This document shows, piece after piece, positions 27,122 through 36,825 of a stretch of 52,142 bases of DNA. This DNA comes from Verrucomicrobiota bacterium (GTDB lineage Bacteria > Verrucomicrobiota > Verrucomicrobiia > Verrucomicrobiales > V1-33). Within the stretch, counting starts at the first letter, position 1, and each line of letters starts with the position of its first letter. Under the pieces are notes generated by a model. It saw nothing but the letters and a program-made list of their open reading frames with translations. It was not told the DNA's origin and ran no database searches. Location: NCBI GenBank assembly GCA_003402705.1, contig QQNF01000004.1, positions 74,877 to 127,018 on the forward strand, in the 5' to 3' direction. Made by a program: the position numbers and the translations under genes.

Positions 27122-28309
27122 TCAGAAGCGCGCACCGATCCCGGCCGTAAACATGTGCCGGTCAAAATCACGGAACTCATTGCCGCTGTTGCTGACCGTC
27201 AGCGAATAACCAGCATTGAGCGTCACATTCCGGTAAATATTGTAATTCGCACCAAGGCTGAACGCGAACACGTCCTCGTCAAAGTTCGATGCATCCACCG
27301 AGGACCCTTCATAAATGTCGTGGATATAGTGCAACCCAGTGTTCGCACTCAGGCGCGACGTGAACTGGTGGTTTGCCGTCAGACCAGTCCGGTAGCTGTA
27401 ACGATCCCCGAATCCTCCAATGTCTGTGCTTTCCATCCCGATCCGCGTGTACCAGCGCACCGCCGTCCGACGGGAAACAGAATGAGCCAGCGACCCTTCA
27501 AAATACGGCATCGTGTCCGACCCGAAATTTTCACGGTCACGGAACTCAGCACCCACCCGGAAACTCCCAGTCGTACGCGGCGCAAACTTGTGATCCAGAC
27601 CAACCAGCAGATAGTTCGACGTGAAGTCGCCTAACCCGTTGTCGTACGACGCTAGCTGGAGTCGATAGGTCAGCGCCAGTGTGTCCACTCGGCTCCACGC
27701 ATACCGGAACTCATTCGCAAACGTGTGCGAAAGCATGTCTTCTCCCTTCAGATCGTCCGACTCGTACGAAATCCCAAAGAGCGTGTAGCTCGTCACCGTC
27801 GAAAGCCGACGCGTCCACATGTAGGTCGCAGCAAGGCTCTCATAGCCGTAAAAATAATTCTGATTCCGGCGGGCCACCGAAGCACCAATCCCGAAATTCG
27901 GCTCCACTTCGTAAGCAAGATACGCCGAATTGCTCAGCGTCAGCCGCGGGCTGTACTGATGACGCCAGTTGAAACTGCCCCGCACGTTGTGAATGTAGTC
28001 GTTCTGGTTCGGCGGCGCGTCCACGTAATACAACGGCGAGTACACCAGCCCGAAATTGTAGGCAGTGCGGCGGTCGCCAGTGTTGTAATCAACCCCGACA
28101 TTCGCCCCGAAATAGGTGCTTCCATTCGTATCGAAAGACGAAGAATTCGGATTGCTGTCATACCCAGCAGACAGGCCCACAGTCACCGCAAGCGGCACAC
28201 TCCGGTCGAAATCATCAAGCCGGCCAATGTTCAGGAGGCCTTGCGCGGACGCTTGGGAGGCGCATCCAATCACGGCCGCGGCGGTCAGGAGACTCAGTTG
28301 TTTCTTCAT
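27122..28309 (-). CDS. Outer-membrane beta-barrel protein of the exopolysaccharide cluster
   Basis: 395 aa. Signal peptide MKKQLSLLTAAAVIG ending ASAQG. The rest alternates short amphipathic strands with aromatic girdles (YFGANVGVDYN, FGLVYSPLYYV, LALTYRLQLASY) and ends in a C-terminal Phe (FTAGIGARF), the outer-membrane assembly signal. It resembles BBP2-type barrels found with Wzx/Wzy-type exopolysaccharide genes, possibly replacing the outer-membrane lipoprotein Wza as exit pore. Start 28309 was chosen for the signal peptide. First gene of the barrel - BY-kinase - export-protein cluster. Confidence 0.85.
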   Translation of the reverse strand: MKKQLSLLTAAAVIGCASQASAQGLLNIGRLDDFDRSVPLAVTVGLSAGYDSNPNSSSFDTNGSTYFGANVGVDYNTGDRRTAYNFGLVYSPLYYVDAPPNQNDYIHNVRGSFNWRHQYSPRLTLSNSAYLAYEVEPNFGIGASVARRNQNYFYGYESLAATYMWTRRLSTVTSYTLFGISYESDDLKGEDMLSHTFANEFRYAWSRVDTLALTYRLQLASYDNGLGDFTSNYLLVGLDHKFAPRTTGSFRVGAEFRDRENFGSDTMPYFEGSLAHSVSRRTAVRWYTRIGMESTDIGGFGDRYSYRTGLTANHQFTSRLSANTGLHYIHDIYEGSSVDASNFDEDVFAFSLGANYNIYRNVTLNAGYSLTVSNSGNEFRDFDRHMFTAGIGARF

Positions 28310-28495
28310 GCAGTGAAAAATGAAAGCTTTTTCGAAATACCTAGAGGCCACCTATGGTCGTGAATCGTTGCCATGGCAACATTTTTTCTCCCGCAAATTG
28401 TCCGCGCCTCGTAAACCGCAACGCACCGGACCCACAACCTCCCCAATCCATCCGCATTCGCCACGCCAAAAGGCCACCCCGGACAGCCACTCGGA

Positions 28496-28569
28496 TGGAG
28501 CGGGCAGCGGGAATCGAACCCGCATGGCCAGCTTGGAAGGCTGGAACTTTACCATTAAGCTATGCCCGC
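28496..28569 (-). tRNA. tRNA-Gly (anticodon TCC)
   Basis: Minus-strand cloverleaf of 71 nt plus an encoded CCA (28498-28496). Acceptor arms GCGGGCA / TGCCCGC, D-arm with AATGGTA, anticodon stem CCAGC / GCTGG around loop CTTCCAA giving anticodon TCC, and T-arm GCGGGTTCGATTCCCGC. It stands alone between the barrel gene and thiH. Confidence 0.96.
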
Positions 28570-28701
28570 ATCAGGTACGTCCCAGCACTCCCGCATCGCC
28601 CCGCACCGCGCAACCGGAAACTTGCTGCACCCTCCCCGCAACCAACGCCCGCAATCACCCACCTCCCGGGTTTTCCCCTGGAAATGCCGGAGACGGAGTC
28701 G

Positions 28702-29841
28702 ATGAAGTCCACCACCATGGCATTCTCTGAGCTCTTCGAGCAACGGCTGGCTCGCCCGTCCCCCCGCCAGCGGCACCTCGCCGCACTGCTGGAACCAAAA
28801 TCTCCAGCCGCCCTCGAACAGATGGCACAGGACGCCGCAAAAATCACCCGCCAGCACTTCGGCCGCACCATGCGCCTGTTCGCACCACTCTACCTCTCCA
28901 ACGAGTGCGTCAATAACTGCGCCTACTGCGGCTTCTCACGCGACAACCCCATCTTCCGCGTCACCCTCAGCATCCCCCAGGTCGTCCGCGAAGCCGAACA
29001 CCTCCTCTCCCTCGGCTTCCGCCACATCCTCCTCGTCGCCGGCGAACACCCCAAATTCGTCAGCGACGGCTACCTCGAAGCCTGCCTCGCCGCCCTCCGC
29101 GAAAAAGTCCCCACCCTCGCCATCGAGGTCGGACCCATGGAAACCCCCGAATACGCCCGCATGGTCAACTCCGGCGCAGAAGGCCTCGTCGTCTACCAGG
29201 AAACCTACTGCCGCCAAGCCTACGCCGCCTACCACACCGCAGGCCCCAAAAAGGACTTCAACTGGCGCCTCGATTGCCCGGAACGCGGCTACGCCGGCGG
29301 GTTCCGCCGTCTCGGTCTCGGTGCCCTCTTCGGCCTCGCCGACTGGAACCGCGAAGCCCTCAGCCTCGGCGCTCACCTCGAACACCTCGAATCCCATTGC
29401 TGGAAAGCCGCCTGCACCGTCGCCTTCCCTCGCCTCCGCCCAGCCGCCGGCGGCTTCAAACCCCAGTACTGGCTCGATGACCGTACCTTCGTCCAGCTCG
29501 TCTGCGCCTTTCGCATCTGCTTCCCCCACACCGGCATCGTCCTCAGTACCCGCGAACCCGCCGCCCTCCGCGACGCCCTCCTCCCCCTCGGCATCACCAC
29601 CATGAGCGCCGGAAGCCACACCGAACCCGGCGGCTATACCGGCCAGGGCCGCGACGACCTCCACCTCACCGTCAAAGGCCGCCGCGTCGAACTCCAACAA
29701 AAAACCAGCGACGACGCCGCCACCGGCCAGTTCGACATCGCTGACCATCGCTCCCCGGCAGAAATCGCCACTCTCCTGCGCAACCGCGGCTTCGATCCCG
29801 TCTGGAAAGACTGGGACCCCGCCATCCTCGCAAGCGCCTGA
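28702..29841 (+). CDS. thiH: 2-iminoacetate synthase (radical SAM)
   Basis: Radical-SAM tyrosine lyase giving dehydroglycine for the thiazole of thiamine. 379 aa, close to E. coli ThiH (377). The radical-SAM motif is Cys69-x3-Cys73-x2-Cys76 in CVNNCAYCGF. ILLVAGEHPKFV, YQETYCRQAY and SAGSHTEPGGY also match ThiH rather than HydG or BioB. Start 28702 is preceded by GGAG at 5-8 nt; ATG 28684 is an alternative. Other thi genes are not in the window, and no TPP riboswitch was seen upstream, where the tRNA-Gly gene lies on the other strand. Confidence 0.93.
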   Translation: MKSTTMAFSELFEQRLARPSPRQRHLAALLEPKSPAALEQMAQDAAKITRQHFGRTMRLFAPLYLSNECVNNCAYCGFSRDNPIFRVTLSIPQVVREAEHLLSLGFRHILLVAGEHPKFVSDGYLEACLAALREKVPTLAIEVGPMETPEYARMVNSGAEGLVVYQETYCRQAYAAYHTAGPKKDFNWRLDCPERGYAGGFRRLGLGALFGLADWNREALSLGAHLEHLESHCWKAACTVAFPRLRPAAGGFKPQYWLDDRTFVQLVCAFRICFPHTGIVLSTREPAALRDALLPLGITTMSAGSHTEPGGYTGQGRDDLHLTVKGRRVELQQKTSDDAATGQFDIADHRSPAEIATLLRNRGFDPVWKDWDPAILASA

Positions 29842-29853
29842 CCGCTCCCGCCC

Positions 29854-30426
29854 TCAGTGCCCGGAATCCACCACCGGCAGCGCCTCACAATGCCCCTTCA
29901 ACCCTCCAAGTCCTTCCGCCACCAACTGCCGGACCGACGAACGCACCAGCAACCCGAAATACCGCCGCGACAGGTTCCGACACGCTCCTGACGTCAATCG
30001 GCATCGCACCTCCGTCCCCCCATTCGCCGTCCCCGTCAGCGTCACACTGCACCCGGCATCCCCAGTCTCCCCGAAATCACACGCCACCATCAGCGCCTGC
30101 GGAGGAACCGCTCCCGTAACCTTGATCCGCCCAGTCCCCTGCGACCGGCTGCTCCACGTCATCATCTGCCCAGCCGGCGGAATCGCCCCAGCCGGCGTCG
30201 TGTACTTCGTCTCCACCAGCGTATCCCCCCGGAACCACGGCCCCCACGCTTCCCACTTGGGCAACTCCGCAATCTGCCCCCACACCACCCCAGGTGGCAC
30301 CGCAATCACCACCTGCTCCTCAACCTCAATCGTATCCGGCAGAAAAAAAGCCCCAAACACCGTCACCACCGCAGCAGCACACGCAAACAGAAACAACCGT
30401 CGGACAAGCATCGGGGCAGGTCGCAT
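29854..30426 (-). CDS. Membrane-anchored SRPBCC (START/polyketide cyclase-like) protein
   Basis: 190 aa. An N-terminal hydrophobic anchor (LVRRLFLFACAAAVVTVFGAFF) is followed by a START-like fold: EVEEQVVIAVPPGVVWGQIAELPKWEAWGPWF, MTWSSRSQGTGRIKVTG, and a C-terminal helix LVRSSVRQLVAEGLGGLKGHCE. This is the common 'polyketide cyclase / dehydrase' type of unknown ligand. ATG 30426 has GGGGGAGGG immediately upstream; an in-frame GTG at 30462 and ATG at 30411 are alternatives. It converges with thiH, 12 nt apart. Confidence 0.75.
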   Translation of the reverse strand: MRPAPMLVRRLFLFACAAAVVTVFGAFFLPDTIEVEEQVVIAVPPGVVWGQIAELPKWEAWGPWFRGDTLVETKYTTPAGAIPPAGQMMTWSSRSQGTGRIKVTGAVPPQALMVACDFGETGDAGCSVTLTGTANGGTEVRCRLTSGACRNLSRRYFGLLVRSSVRQLVAEGLGGLKGHCEALPVVDSGH

Positions 30427-30673
30427 CCCTCCCCCGTAAATCAGCTCCTCGATTCGCGCCACTCCTTCCTGCCACCCCCCACCGAAACGGTTCGGGGAGG
30501 CAGAGCTCTCGCCCCACCTCCCCAGGTCCCTGTATTACCCTGTTCTTCGCAGTTGTCCTGAGGGCACCTCCGCCCGCAGCCGGAGTCTCAAGACAGGTTG
30601 TCCTGCATGCCAAATCATGAAGAACGATTCATTATGCCGCAACAGCTTTCTCCACCCCCCCATTTGGGATGGC

Positions 30674-33154
30674 TCACTGCGTCACGCTCAACAGCCGCAG
30701 CGCCTCGTCCACCGTCAACCGCCCATGCGGAATCTCGTACCCAAGGGTGTCGCCCGACGCCTTCCAGCCATTCCCATCGCAATCCACATAAACCGGATTG
30801 TGCCACGCCATCGGCTTCAGCACCGACTGCGCACTCGACCCAAACGCCGCCCGCAGATCCCCCTGCATCCCCGCCGCCATCACAATCAGATGCGCGTCCG
30901 CCTCAAGCGTCACCGGTATCTCCCGCTCAAACCGCACCGTGCCCGACCCAAACCAGTCAGGATGACTCGCTCTCGTGAAATCCAACTCCCTCGGCTGCCG
31001 CCCATTCACAAAAATCTGCACGCGGTCAACGTCCAGCCATCCCGCACACTGCACCCGCACCTTGATCACCACTTTGCCCCCCGGCGCATGAATCTCCGAC
31101 CCCGGCGGCGCACCATTGCACGAAACCTCCATGAACGGCCCCGTGCTCAGCACCGAATGCCCGGCCTTCGCCGCCCGGGAAAGCGCCCGCCAGTCCGCCT
31201 TCTCCGGATCATCACTGGCCGATGGCAGCCACGTGCGCCAGCCACCAACCCCGTTGCCATGCACCGAATGCGCATCCGCCACCGCCACCGCCCGCATCCG
31301 ATGGCCCTGATTCAGCAACTGCAGCCAGATGAACCCGCGATTGTACAGCACCTTCCGCGGCTTCCCCGGCGCGCCCTCCACCCGGAACGGTGCCGTCGCC
31401 AGCAATCCCTGATCAATGAAATTCTCAACCTCCCACGCATCCACCATCGGCACGATCCCGTCATAACCTCCCTCGACCACCCCGTCGGCATCGCGATCCG
31501 CAAAGACCTTCTGCAAGTTAGGATGATTCACCTGAATCCACCGGTCGGCACCCCCTCCCGGCCAGTCGCGCAGCGTGATCGCCGTAATCCGCGGATCCGC
31601 ATTCCACGGCGGCGCACCGTTGTTCTGTATGCCAGGCACCGGCGTCAGCGGGAAACAGTTCACATGCTCCGTCGGACCGGTCAGCTCCACGCCCGGCACC
31701 GTGCTCAGCCACTGCCCTAGCTTCAGCGCCGCAATCCGCGGCCCCCAGTCGAACAGCCGGTTGTGCTCCGTCGTCGGCGCAAACTCAATATGCTCCGCCG
31801 CCAGATTGATCAGCCGGTCGTCCGTCCCGCACGTGTTGTCGCCGCTCGGCGTCGAATGATTGTGAAAATCCGTGCTCAGCCACCCCTTCGTATCCACTTC
31901 CCTCACAAGCTCGCCTCTCACCTCCGCACGCCCACCCTCCGCCACCACCACTTCCCTCACAAGATGCGAATACTCCGGCCCCCGCGTCACCGTCACCCGG
32001 TAACTGCCAGGATTCAGCGGCACCGTGAATGTTCCGGTCTCGCTGTGCCATTGATCGACACACCCATGCGCCCGATTCGCCGGACCAAGATCCACCGCCG
32101 CCGTCCCGCTCATCGCCGCAAACTGCACCTTGCACGGCAACGAACGCCCGCTCCCACCCTCGGTAATCGCAAACTGCACCAGACTCTGCGGCGGCAATAT
32201 CACCTCACGCACCGTCTCCGCTCCTGACACCACATCCACACTCACCCGCACCGGCGCTCGTCCCGCCTCACGCACCGAAATCCGGCACGCTCCCGCAGAC
32301 ACCGCCACCCGCAATGCCCCATTCGCATCCGGATAGGCCGGCACTTCGCGACCACCACTCCCAATCATCACCACCGCACCTGATCCCGCAGGCCCACTCC
32401 CGTCCCGCAGCGTCAGACTCAGACTCCCCGCTCCGCCACCAGCCTTGAGCAGCACCCCCACCGCCGCCGCCGGCGAACTCCCCACCGCCACGTGCCTCAC
32501 ATAGCGCTTCTCCTCCCCAGGCTTCAATTCGAGATTCCCCCGCACCGCCTCCACCGCATACCCCGACTTGTCCGCAGGATCCACCGCATCCGCCCAGACC
32601 ACTCCCGGTCCATCCCCCGCCTTCCCTAACGGCACCAGCTTGTCGTCAACCTGCATCCGGACCATCGCCCCGCTTTCATTGCGGATCGTCGTCTCCACTT
32701 CCACCGCCTCCATCCCGTCCCGCAGCCGCCACAAATGCCTCCGGTAAATCCCCTTATTACCCGCCGCCGTCGTCACACACTCAATCTCCGCCTCGCCATC
32801 CCGTCCATCACGCACCACTCGCACCCACGACACTTTCCCCCGCTGCCCCGCCGGACTGAACACCGTCATCTGATCATTCCCGCTCCCCCGCAGACACAAA
32901 TCATACAGACAACCCGGCGTCACCCCGTCCGCCCCGTAAAAGGTGCTCATGTTCGCCCGCCGTTCCGCTAGGTTCCCCGCAATCACCGCTTCAATCCGGT
33001 CGTTGCGCAGCACAAAATCCCCCGCAATCCCATCCGCCTCCTTGCCCCGCGGCAGCTCGCCTAGCCGTTCCGGCCCGACCTCAAACGCCTCCGGCACCGC
33101 CTCAACACGAACCATGGACCCCAGCATCAGAACAACAGCAGCAAATCGTCGCAT
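30674..33154 (-). CDS. CehA/McbA family PHP-like metallohydrolase, secreted
   Basis: 826 aa with short signal peptide (MRRFAAVVLMLGSMVRVEA). An N-terminal beta-rich region carries ELPRGKEADGIAGDFVLRND and a carboxypeptidase-regulatory-like part near 250-320. The PHP-type metal site begins with His431-x-His433 in DFHNHSTPSGDN, then APTTEHNR, DAWEVENF and ADAHSVHG. CehA/McbA proteins are named after carbaryl hydrolases, but homologues in PVC bacteria have unknown substrates. The C-terminus holds a beta domain (VDRVQIFVNGRQPRELDF) and a dockerin-like/EF-hand-like YVDCDGNGW segment. Confidence 0.85.
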   Translation of the reverse strand: MRRFAAVVLMLGSMVRVEAVPEAFEVGPERLGELPRGKEADGIAGDFVLRNDRIEAVIAGNLAERRANMSTFYGADGVTPGCLYDLCLRGSGNDQMTVFSPAGQRGKVSWVRVVRDGRDGEAEIECVTTAAGNKGIYRRHLWRLRDGMEAVEVETTIRNESGAMVRMQVDDKLVPLGKAGDGPGVVWADAVDPADKSGYAVEAVRGNLELKPGEEKRYVRHVAVGSSPAAAVGVLLKAGGGAGSLSLTLRDGSGPAGSGAVVMIGSGGREVPAYPDANGALRVAVSAGACRISVREAGRAPVRVSVDVVSGAETVREVILPPQSLVQFAITEGGSGRSLPCKVQFAAMSGTAAVDLGPANRAHGCVDQWHSETGTFTVPLNPGSYRVTVTRGPEYSHLVREVVVAEGGRAEVRGELVREVDTKGWLSTDFHNHSTPSGDNTCGTDDRLINLAAEHIEFAPTTEHNRLFDWGPRIAALKLGQWLSTVPGVELTGPTEHVNCFPLTPVPGIQNNGAPPWNADPRITAITLRDWPGGGADRWIQVNHPNLQKVFADRDADGVVEGGYDGIVPMVDAWEVENFIDQGLLATAPFRVEGAPGKPRKVLYNRGFIWLQLLNQGHRMRAVAVADAHSVHGNGVGGWRTWLPSASDDPEKADWRALSRAAKAGHSVLSTGPFMEVSCNGAPPGSEIHAPGGKVVIKVRVQCAGWLDVDRVQIFVNGRQPRELDFTRASHPDWFGSGTVRFEREIPVTLEADAHLIVMAAGMQGDLRAAFGSSAQSVLKPMAWHNPVYVDCDGNGWKASGDTLGYEIPHGRLTVDEALRLLSVTQ

Positions 33155-33219
33155 CGTTGACCATCCCACGACCCACCCCGCCCGCCAATCCCCGCCACAC
33201 CCGGATCCACGGACCCCAC

Positions 33220-33378
33220 TCAACCCGGCCGCTCCCCTCCCTTCGCACGCCGCCGGCACCCATCGCTGCAATACCGCACCGCCTCCCAGTCCCGCGCCCA
33301 TTTCCTCCGCCACATGAACGGCCTCCCGCACACCACACAAACCTTGCTCGGCAAATCACTCTTCTTCACCCCGTTCAT
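33220..33378 (-). CDS. DUF2256 small zinc-ribbon protein
   Basis: 52-aa protein. It matches DUF2256: [22 protein letters not shown] followed by [16 protein letters not shown], giving Cys14/Cys17 and Cys37/Cys41, a likely zinc ribbon. The ATG overlaps the stop of the photolyase-like gene by 4 nt (ATGA), so it is translationally coupled. DUF2256 genes are commonly found beside cryptochrome/photolyase genes, which supports a shared role, still uncharacterised. Confidence 0.88.
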   Translation of the reverse strand: MNGVKKSDLPSKVCVVCGRPFMWRRKWARDWEAVRYCSDGCRRRAKGGERPG

Positions 33379-34625
33379 ATCTCGTTAGTGCTTGCTGTTG
33401 CCCCGCCTCCCAACCATCCAGACGCCCGCTTCCAGAAGGGAAAAAATCCCGCCGTCGCAAACCCGTGAATCGCCGCCTTCCACGGCCGCTGCAAAAACCG
33501 CAGCCGCACTCCCGCCGCCGCCAACTCCCGCCCGATCGCCGGCAGCGCATCCGCCACCGGCCCAGTCGCCGGTCGCATCGCCGCCACCACATCCAGTCGC
33601 TCCCGAACCGCCCACTCCCGCAGCGCCCCAGCCACCTCCTCCGCTTCCAGCCGCTCCACCCCGCACCCGAAATGCTCCGCCGCCCGCCCCAATCCGTCAT
33701 CAAGCACCACCCTAACCGCAGCAACCCGCATCGGACTCAACCCGTACATCTTCCCACACCGCACAGGAAAACACGCCGCCACCGCCACCGGCCTCGCACC
33801 CGCCAACGGACTGCGTTCCAGACAGCAATCGTCAGGGTGCATCCAGATCCCCATCCTCCCCGCATCCCCATCCCACTCCGTCGGATCGTCAGGCAACGCC
33901 ACCCGCTCCACATCCTCCCCCACATCCTCCCCAACACCCGCCACACTCTCCCCTTCCAGCCGCTCCAACCCGGCATCATCAGCAATCAGTTCCGGCGCAC
34001 ACCACTGCTCAAGATTCCGCCGCCGCGCAAGGTAGTGCTTTCCCGGCGTCTGCAAGCCCGCCACCCACCGCCACGACAGGGTGTTGCTCGCAGGATCCGC
34101 ATCACGCAGATGCCGGAAAAAGAACGCCGCTCCCAGCTCCCACGGCAGCTGCTCCGTGTGAACCCAGAACGCCGCCCACCACATCCGCGCATGGTTGTGC
34201 AGATAACCACTCTCCCGCAACTCCCGCGCAAACCCATCCATCACCGCCACCCCACTCCGCCCCACCGCCACCGCCTCCGCTCGCGCCAGCATCCCCGCAT
34301 CCCCCACCATCTCCAGTCGCCGCACCCGCCGCCGCCACGCAGTCCAAACCCCCGGCCGCTGCCTCAGCCACGATTGCCAGTAGTCCCGCCAGCACAGCTC
34401 CTGAACCCACTTCTCCACCCGCCCAAACCCGTGCGCCCGCACCGCCTCCCCCACCAGTTCCTCCGGCGTCAGCACCCCGAAACGAATCGCCCCCGACAAC
34501 CGCGACACCGCCCCATGCTCCCGCCCCACCCCATTCCGCGCCGCCGCATACGCCGGCACCTGCGGCAGAAACTCCCGCCACCGCGCCATCGCCTCACTTC
34601 GCCTCAACGGATACAACTCAGACAC
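33375..34625 (-). CDS. Photolyase/cryptochrome-like protein with FAD domain first (circularly permuted layout)
   Basis: 416 aa from a GTG at 34625. Residues 1-210 are a photolyase FAD-binding domain: [46 protein letters not shown] and [16 protein letters not shown], where Asn181 aligns with the flavin-contacting Asn378 of E. coli photolyase. A linker (about 215-255) leads to an alpha/beta domain at 255-400 ([53 protein letters not shown]) that resembles the antenna domain normally found at the N-terminus. The start is uncertain, but homology begins at [16 protein letters not shown]-repair or blue-light role is inferred. Confidence 0.8.
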   Translation of the reverse strand: MSELYPLRRSEAMARWREFLPQVPAYAAARNGVGREHGAVSRLSGAIRFGVLTPEELVGEAVRAHGFGRVEKWVQELCWRDYWQSWLRQRPGVWTAWRRRVRRLEMVGDAGMLARAEAVAVGRSGVAVMDGFARELRESGYLHNHARMWWAAFWVHTEQLPWELGAAFFFRHLRDADPASNTLSWRWVAGLQTPGKHYLARRRNLEQWCAPELIADDAGLERLEGESVAGVGEDVGEDVERVALPDDPTEWDGDAGRMGIWMHPDDCCLERSPLAGARPVAVAACFPVRCGKMYGLSPMRVAAVRVVLDDGLGRAAEHFGCGVERLEAEEVAGALREWAVRERLDVVAAMRPATGPVADALPAIGRELAAAGVRLRFLQRPWKAAIHGFATAGFFPFWKRASGWLGGGATASTNEI

Positions 34626-34707
34626 GCTCCCAGAACGTCTCCCGACCACCTCCAGGCGCAGCAGAACTGTTTGGCATTCCTCCCCACCCGGCTCTACTCT
34701 CACCCCC

Positions 34708-36762
34708 ATGAGGATTCCGGCTGCCACTAACACCATCCGTCTCCTTGCCGCAAGACTCGCCCTCTTCCTCGCCGCCACCCTCCTCCCCGCCTGCCGCGCC
34801 CCCCGACCCTCGGACGGCTTCTGCGGCATCCAACTCCGCAGGGGAACCCTCACCGCCCTCCAGCACCCAGACGGCTCGCTCCTCCTCTCACTCCAGCGCT
34901 CCGGCCGCAATGTCTTCGCCTCCGCTCGCCTCCCCGACTCCCCTCGCGAACAATTCGCCGTCCTCGAAACCGGCAGCACACCCCGCAACGCATGGCACCA
35001 CGCCAAGAAAACCAAGGCCACCCCCATCCGAATCTTCGGCACCGACGCATGGCTCCGCATCAAACAGCAGCTCGCCGAACGCATCGCCCCTGACCGCCCG
35101 CGCACCGGCATCATGGTCACCGCCGGCGGCCGCGAATTGCTCGCCGCACGCGACCACACCGGCAAAGCCAGCTTCTACCCGATCGGCTCCTTCCCTAACG
35201 GCGTCCACGTCAAAGGCCACCGCTCCGCCGACGAAGCCCTCGCCGATGCCCTCGCCGCCATGCGCACCACCGGCGACGCCCCTCCGCAGGGCACGCCTTT
35301 CGTCATCGTCACCGGAAGCGCCAGCCCCTGCCTCATCTGGGTCCAACCCTCTCACCAACGCGCCGTCTTCCTCGGCGACGCCTGCACCCCAGACGCTCTC
35401 TCCAACTTCACCCAATCATCCCAGCTCGCCCTCGGCGGCACCGTCTCCTTCGGCCTCCGCGGCGCCGTCTCCATCATCAAAAACCCCCTCACATGGACCG
35501 CCCGCGCCGCCGGCAACGCTGTCAGCTTCGCTCACGTCCTCGTCTCCCCTATCACCTCTCCACGGCCCTCCGGCCCGCCACCCGCCCTCGCTCCCCCCAC
35601 CCCCTTCGACCCACTCGCATGGGAATCCGCCCTCGATGCCATCGGCACTCCCGCACCGCTCCCCGCCAAACTCGATTTCCTCATCGACGGCCACGAGTTC
35701 TTCCCAGCCTTCCTCGCCGGCGTCCAGTCCGCCCGCTCCTCCGTCGACGTCCAGGTCTACATCTTCGACAACGACCCCTACGCCATGGAAATCGGCAGTC
35801 TCCTCCGCCAGCGCTCCGCAGATGTCAGGGTCCGCATCCTCACCGATGAACTCGCCTCATGGCAGGCCGGCGCTTCCAACCCCAGCGTCGCCGAAGCCGG
35901 CTCCGACAACGGCCCACCCCACATGGCCGCATGGCTCTCCCGAGGTTCTAAAATCACCGCACGCCCCATGGCCATGACCGGCCTCTGCGCCAATCACACC
36001 AAACTCTTCATCATCGACAGCCGCAAAGCATGGACCGGCGGCATGAACATCGGCCGCGAATACCGCAGCGAATGGCACGACATGATGATCAGCATCGAAG
36101 GCCCGCTCGTACGCTGCATGGAAGATTCCTTCAATCTCACATGGGCCCACTCCAGCTGGGTCGGCGATGCCGCCGCTCTCTGGCAGAAAATCCGCCGCAA
36201 GGCCCTCCACGACATCCCCGTCCCCTCAGGCGCAGTCCCCGTCCGCCCTCTCCCCGGCGGCCCCCTCCACTCTCCCCTCTTCCGCGCCCAGATGCATGCC
36301 CTCCACCACGCCCGCCACAGGGTCTGGATCGAAAACGCCTACCTTTCCGACCCCCGCATCCTCACCGCTCTCGTCGCCGCTCGCTACCGCGGCGCAGATG
36401 TCCGCGTCATCCTCCCCGAACACAACGACATGTCCGTCATGGCCGCCAGCAACCGCGCCCTCATCCCCCAACTCCTCAACTGCGGCGTCCGCGTCTTCCT
36501 CCTCCCAGGCATGTCCCACGTCAAAGCCGCCCTCTACGACGGCTGGGCCTGCACAGGCTCCGCTAACTTCGACCGCCTCAGCGCAGGCGTGAACGACGAA
36601 TGGAACATCGGCTTCTCCGACCCAGCCGCCGTCCGCTCCCTCGAATCAAAACTCTTCCTCCCTGACATGAAGGCCGCTCGCGAACTCCTCTCACCGCTCC
36701 CCGCCAATCCCGCCGCCCGCATGAGCGACAGTCTCCTCCAGCTCCTCGCAGGTCAGCTCTGA
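34708..36762 (+). CDS. Phospholipase D-like / cardiolipin synthase-like lipoprotein
   Basis: 684 aa. Lipoprotein signal with Cys29 (LAATLLPACRAP). The N-terminal ~300 residues are a novel extension including FYPIGSFPNGVHVKGHRSADEAL, similar in style to phosphodiester glycosidase-like domains (uncertain). The PLD superfamily part follows, with HxKx4D motifs at His430-Lys432-Asp437 (NHTKLFIIDSRKAWTGGMN) and His604-Lys606-Asp611 (SHVKAALYDGWACTGSANFD), each followed by GGxN/GSxN. Both active-site halves are intact. It could make cardiolipin or act as a phosphodiesterase on the cell surface. Divergent from the photolyase gene by 82 nt. Confidence 0.88.
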   Translation: MRIPAATNTIRLLAARLALFLAATLLPACRAPRPSDGFCGIQLRRGTLTALQHPDGSLLLSLQRSGRNVFASARLPDSPREQFAVLETGSTPRNAWHHAKKTKATPIRIFGTDAWLRIKQQLAERIAPDRPRTGIMVTAGGRELLAARDHTGKASFYPIGSFPNGVHVKGHRSADEALADALAAMRTTGDAPPQGTPFVIVTGSASPCLIWVQPSHQRAVFLGDACTPDALSNFTQSSQLALGGTVSFGLRGAVSIIKNPLTWTARAAGNAVSFAHVLVSPITSPRPSGPPPALAPPTPFDPLAWESALDAIGTPAPLPAKLDFLIDGHEFFPAFLAGVQSARSSVDVQVYIFDNDPYAMEIGSLLRQRSADVRVRILTDELASWQAGASNPSVAEAGSDNGPPHMAAWLSRGSKITARPMAMTGLCANHTKLFIIDSRKAWTGGMNIGREYRSEWHDMMISIEGPLVRCMEDSFNLTWAHSSWVGDAAALWQKIRRKALHDIPVPSGAVPVRPLPGGPLHSPLFRAQMHALHHARHRVWIENAYLSDPRILTALVAARYRGADVRVILPEHNDMSVMAASNRALIPQLLNCGVRVFLLPGMSHVKAALYDGWACTGSANFDRLSAGVNDEWNIGFSDPAAVRSLESKLFLPDMKAARELLSPLPANPAARMSDSLLQLLAGQL

Positions 36763-36825
36763 GCCTCCCTCGCCTCACATCCACCGCCTCCCGCTTCGTT
36801 TTGCGCGTGCAGACCCCCCCAGCGG

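Noticed and set aside
28310..28701. TPP riboswitch before thiH
   Set aside because: No THI-box pattern could be found; the region holds a tRNA-Gly on the opposite strand.
33102..33219. Extension of the CehA-like gene upstream to 33340
   Set aside because: That stretch overlaps the DUF2256 gene in another frame; the signal peptide starting at 33154 marks the true start.
34626..35165. N-terminal extension of the photolyase-like frame to 35165
   Set aside because: It is antisense to the phospholipase D-like gene and has no homology; photolyase similarity begins at 34625.
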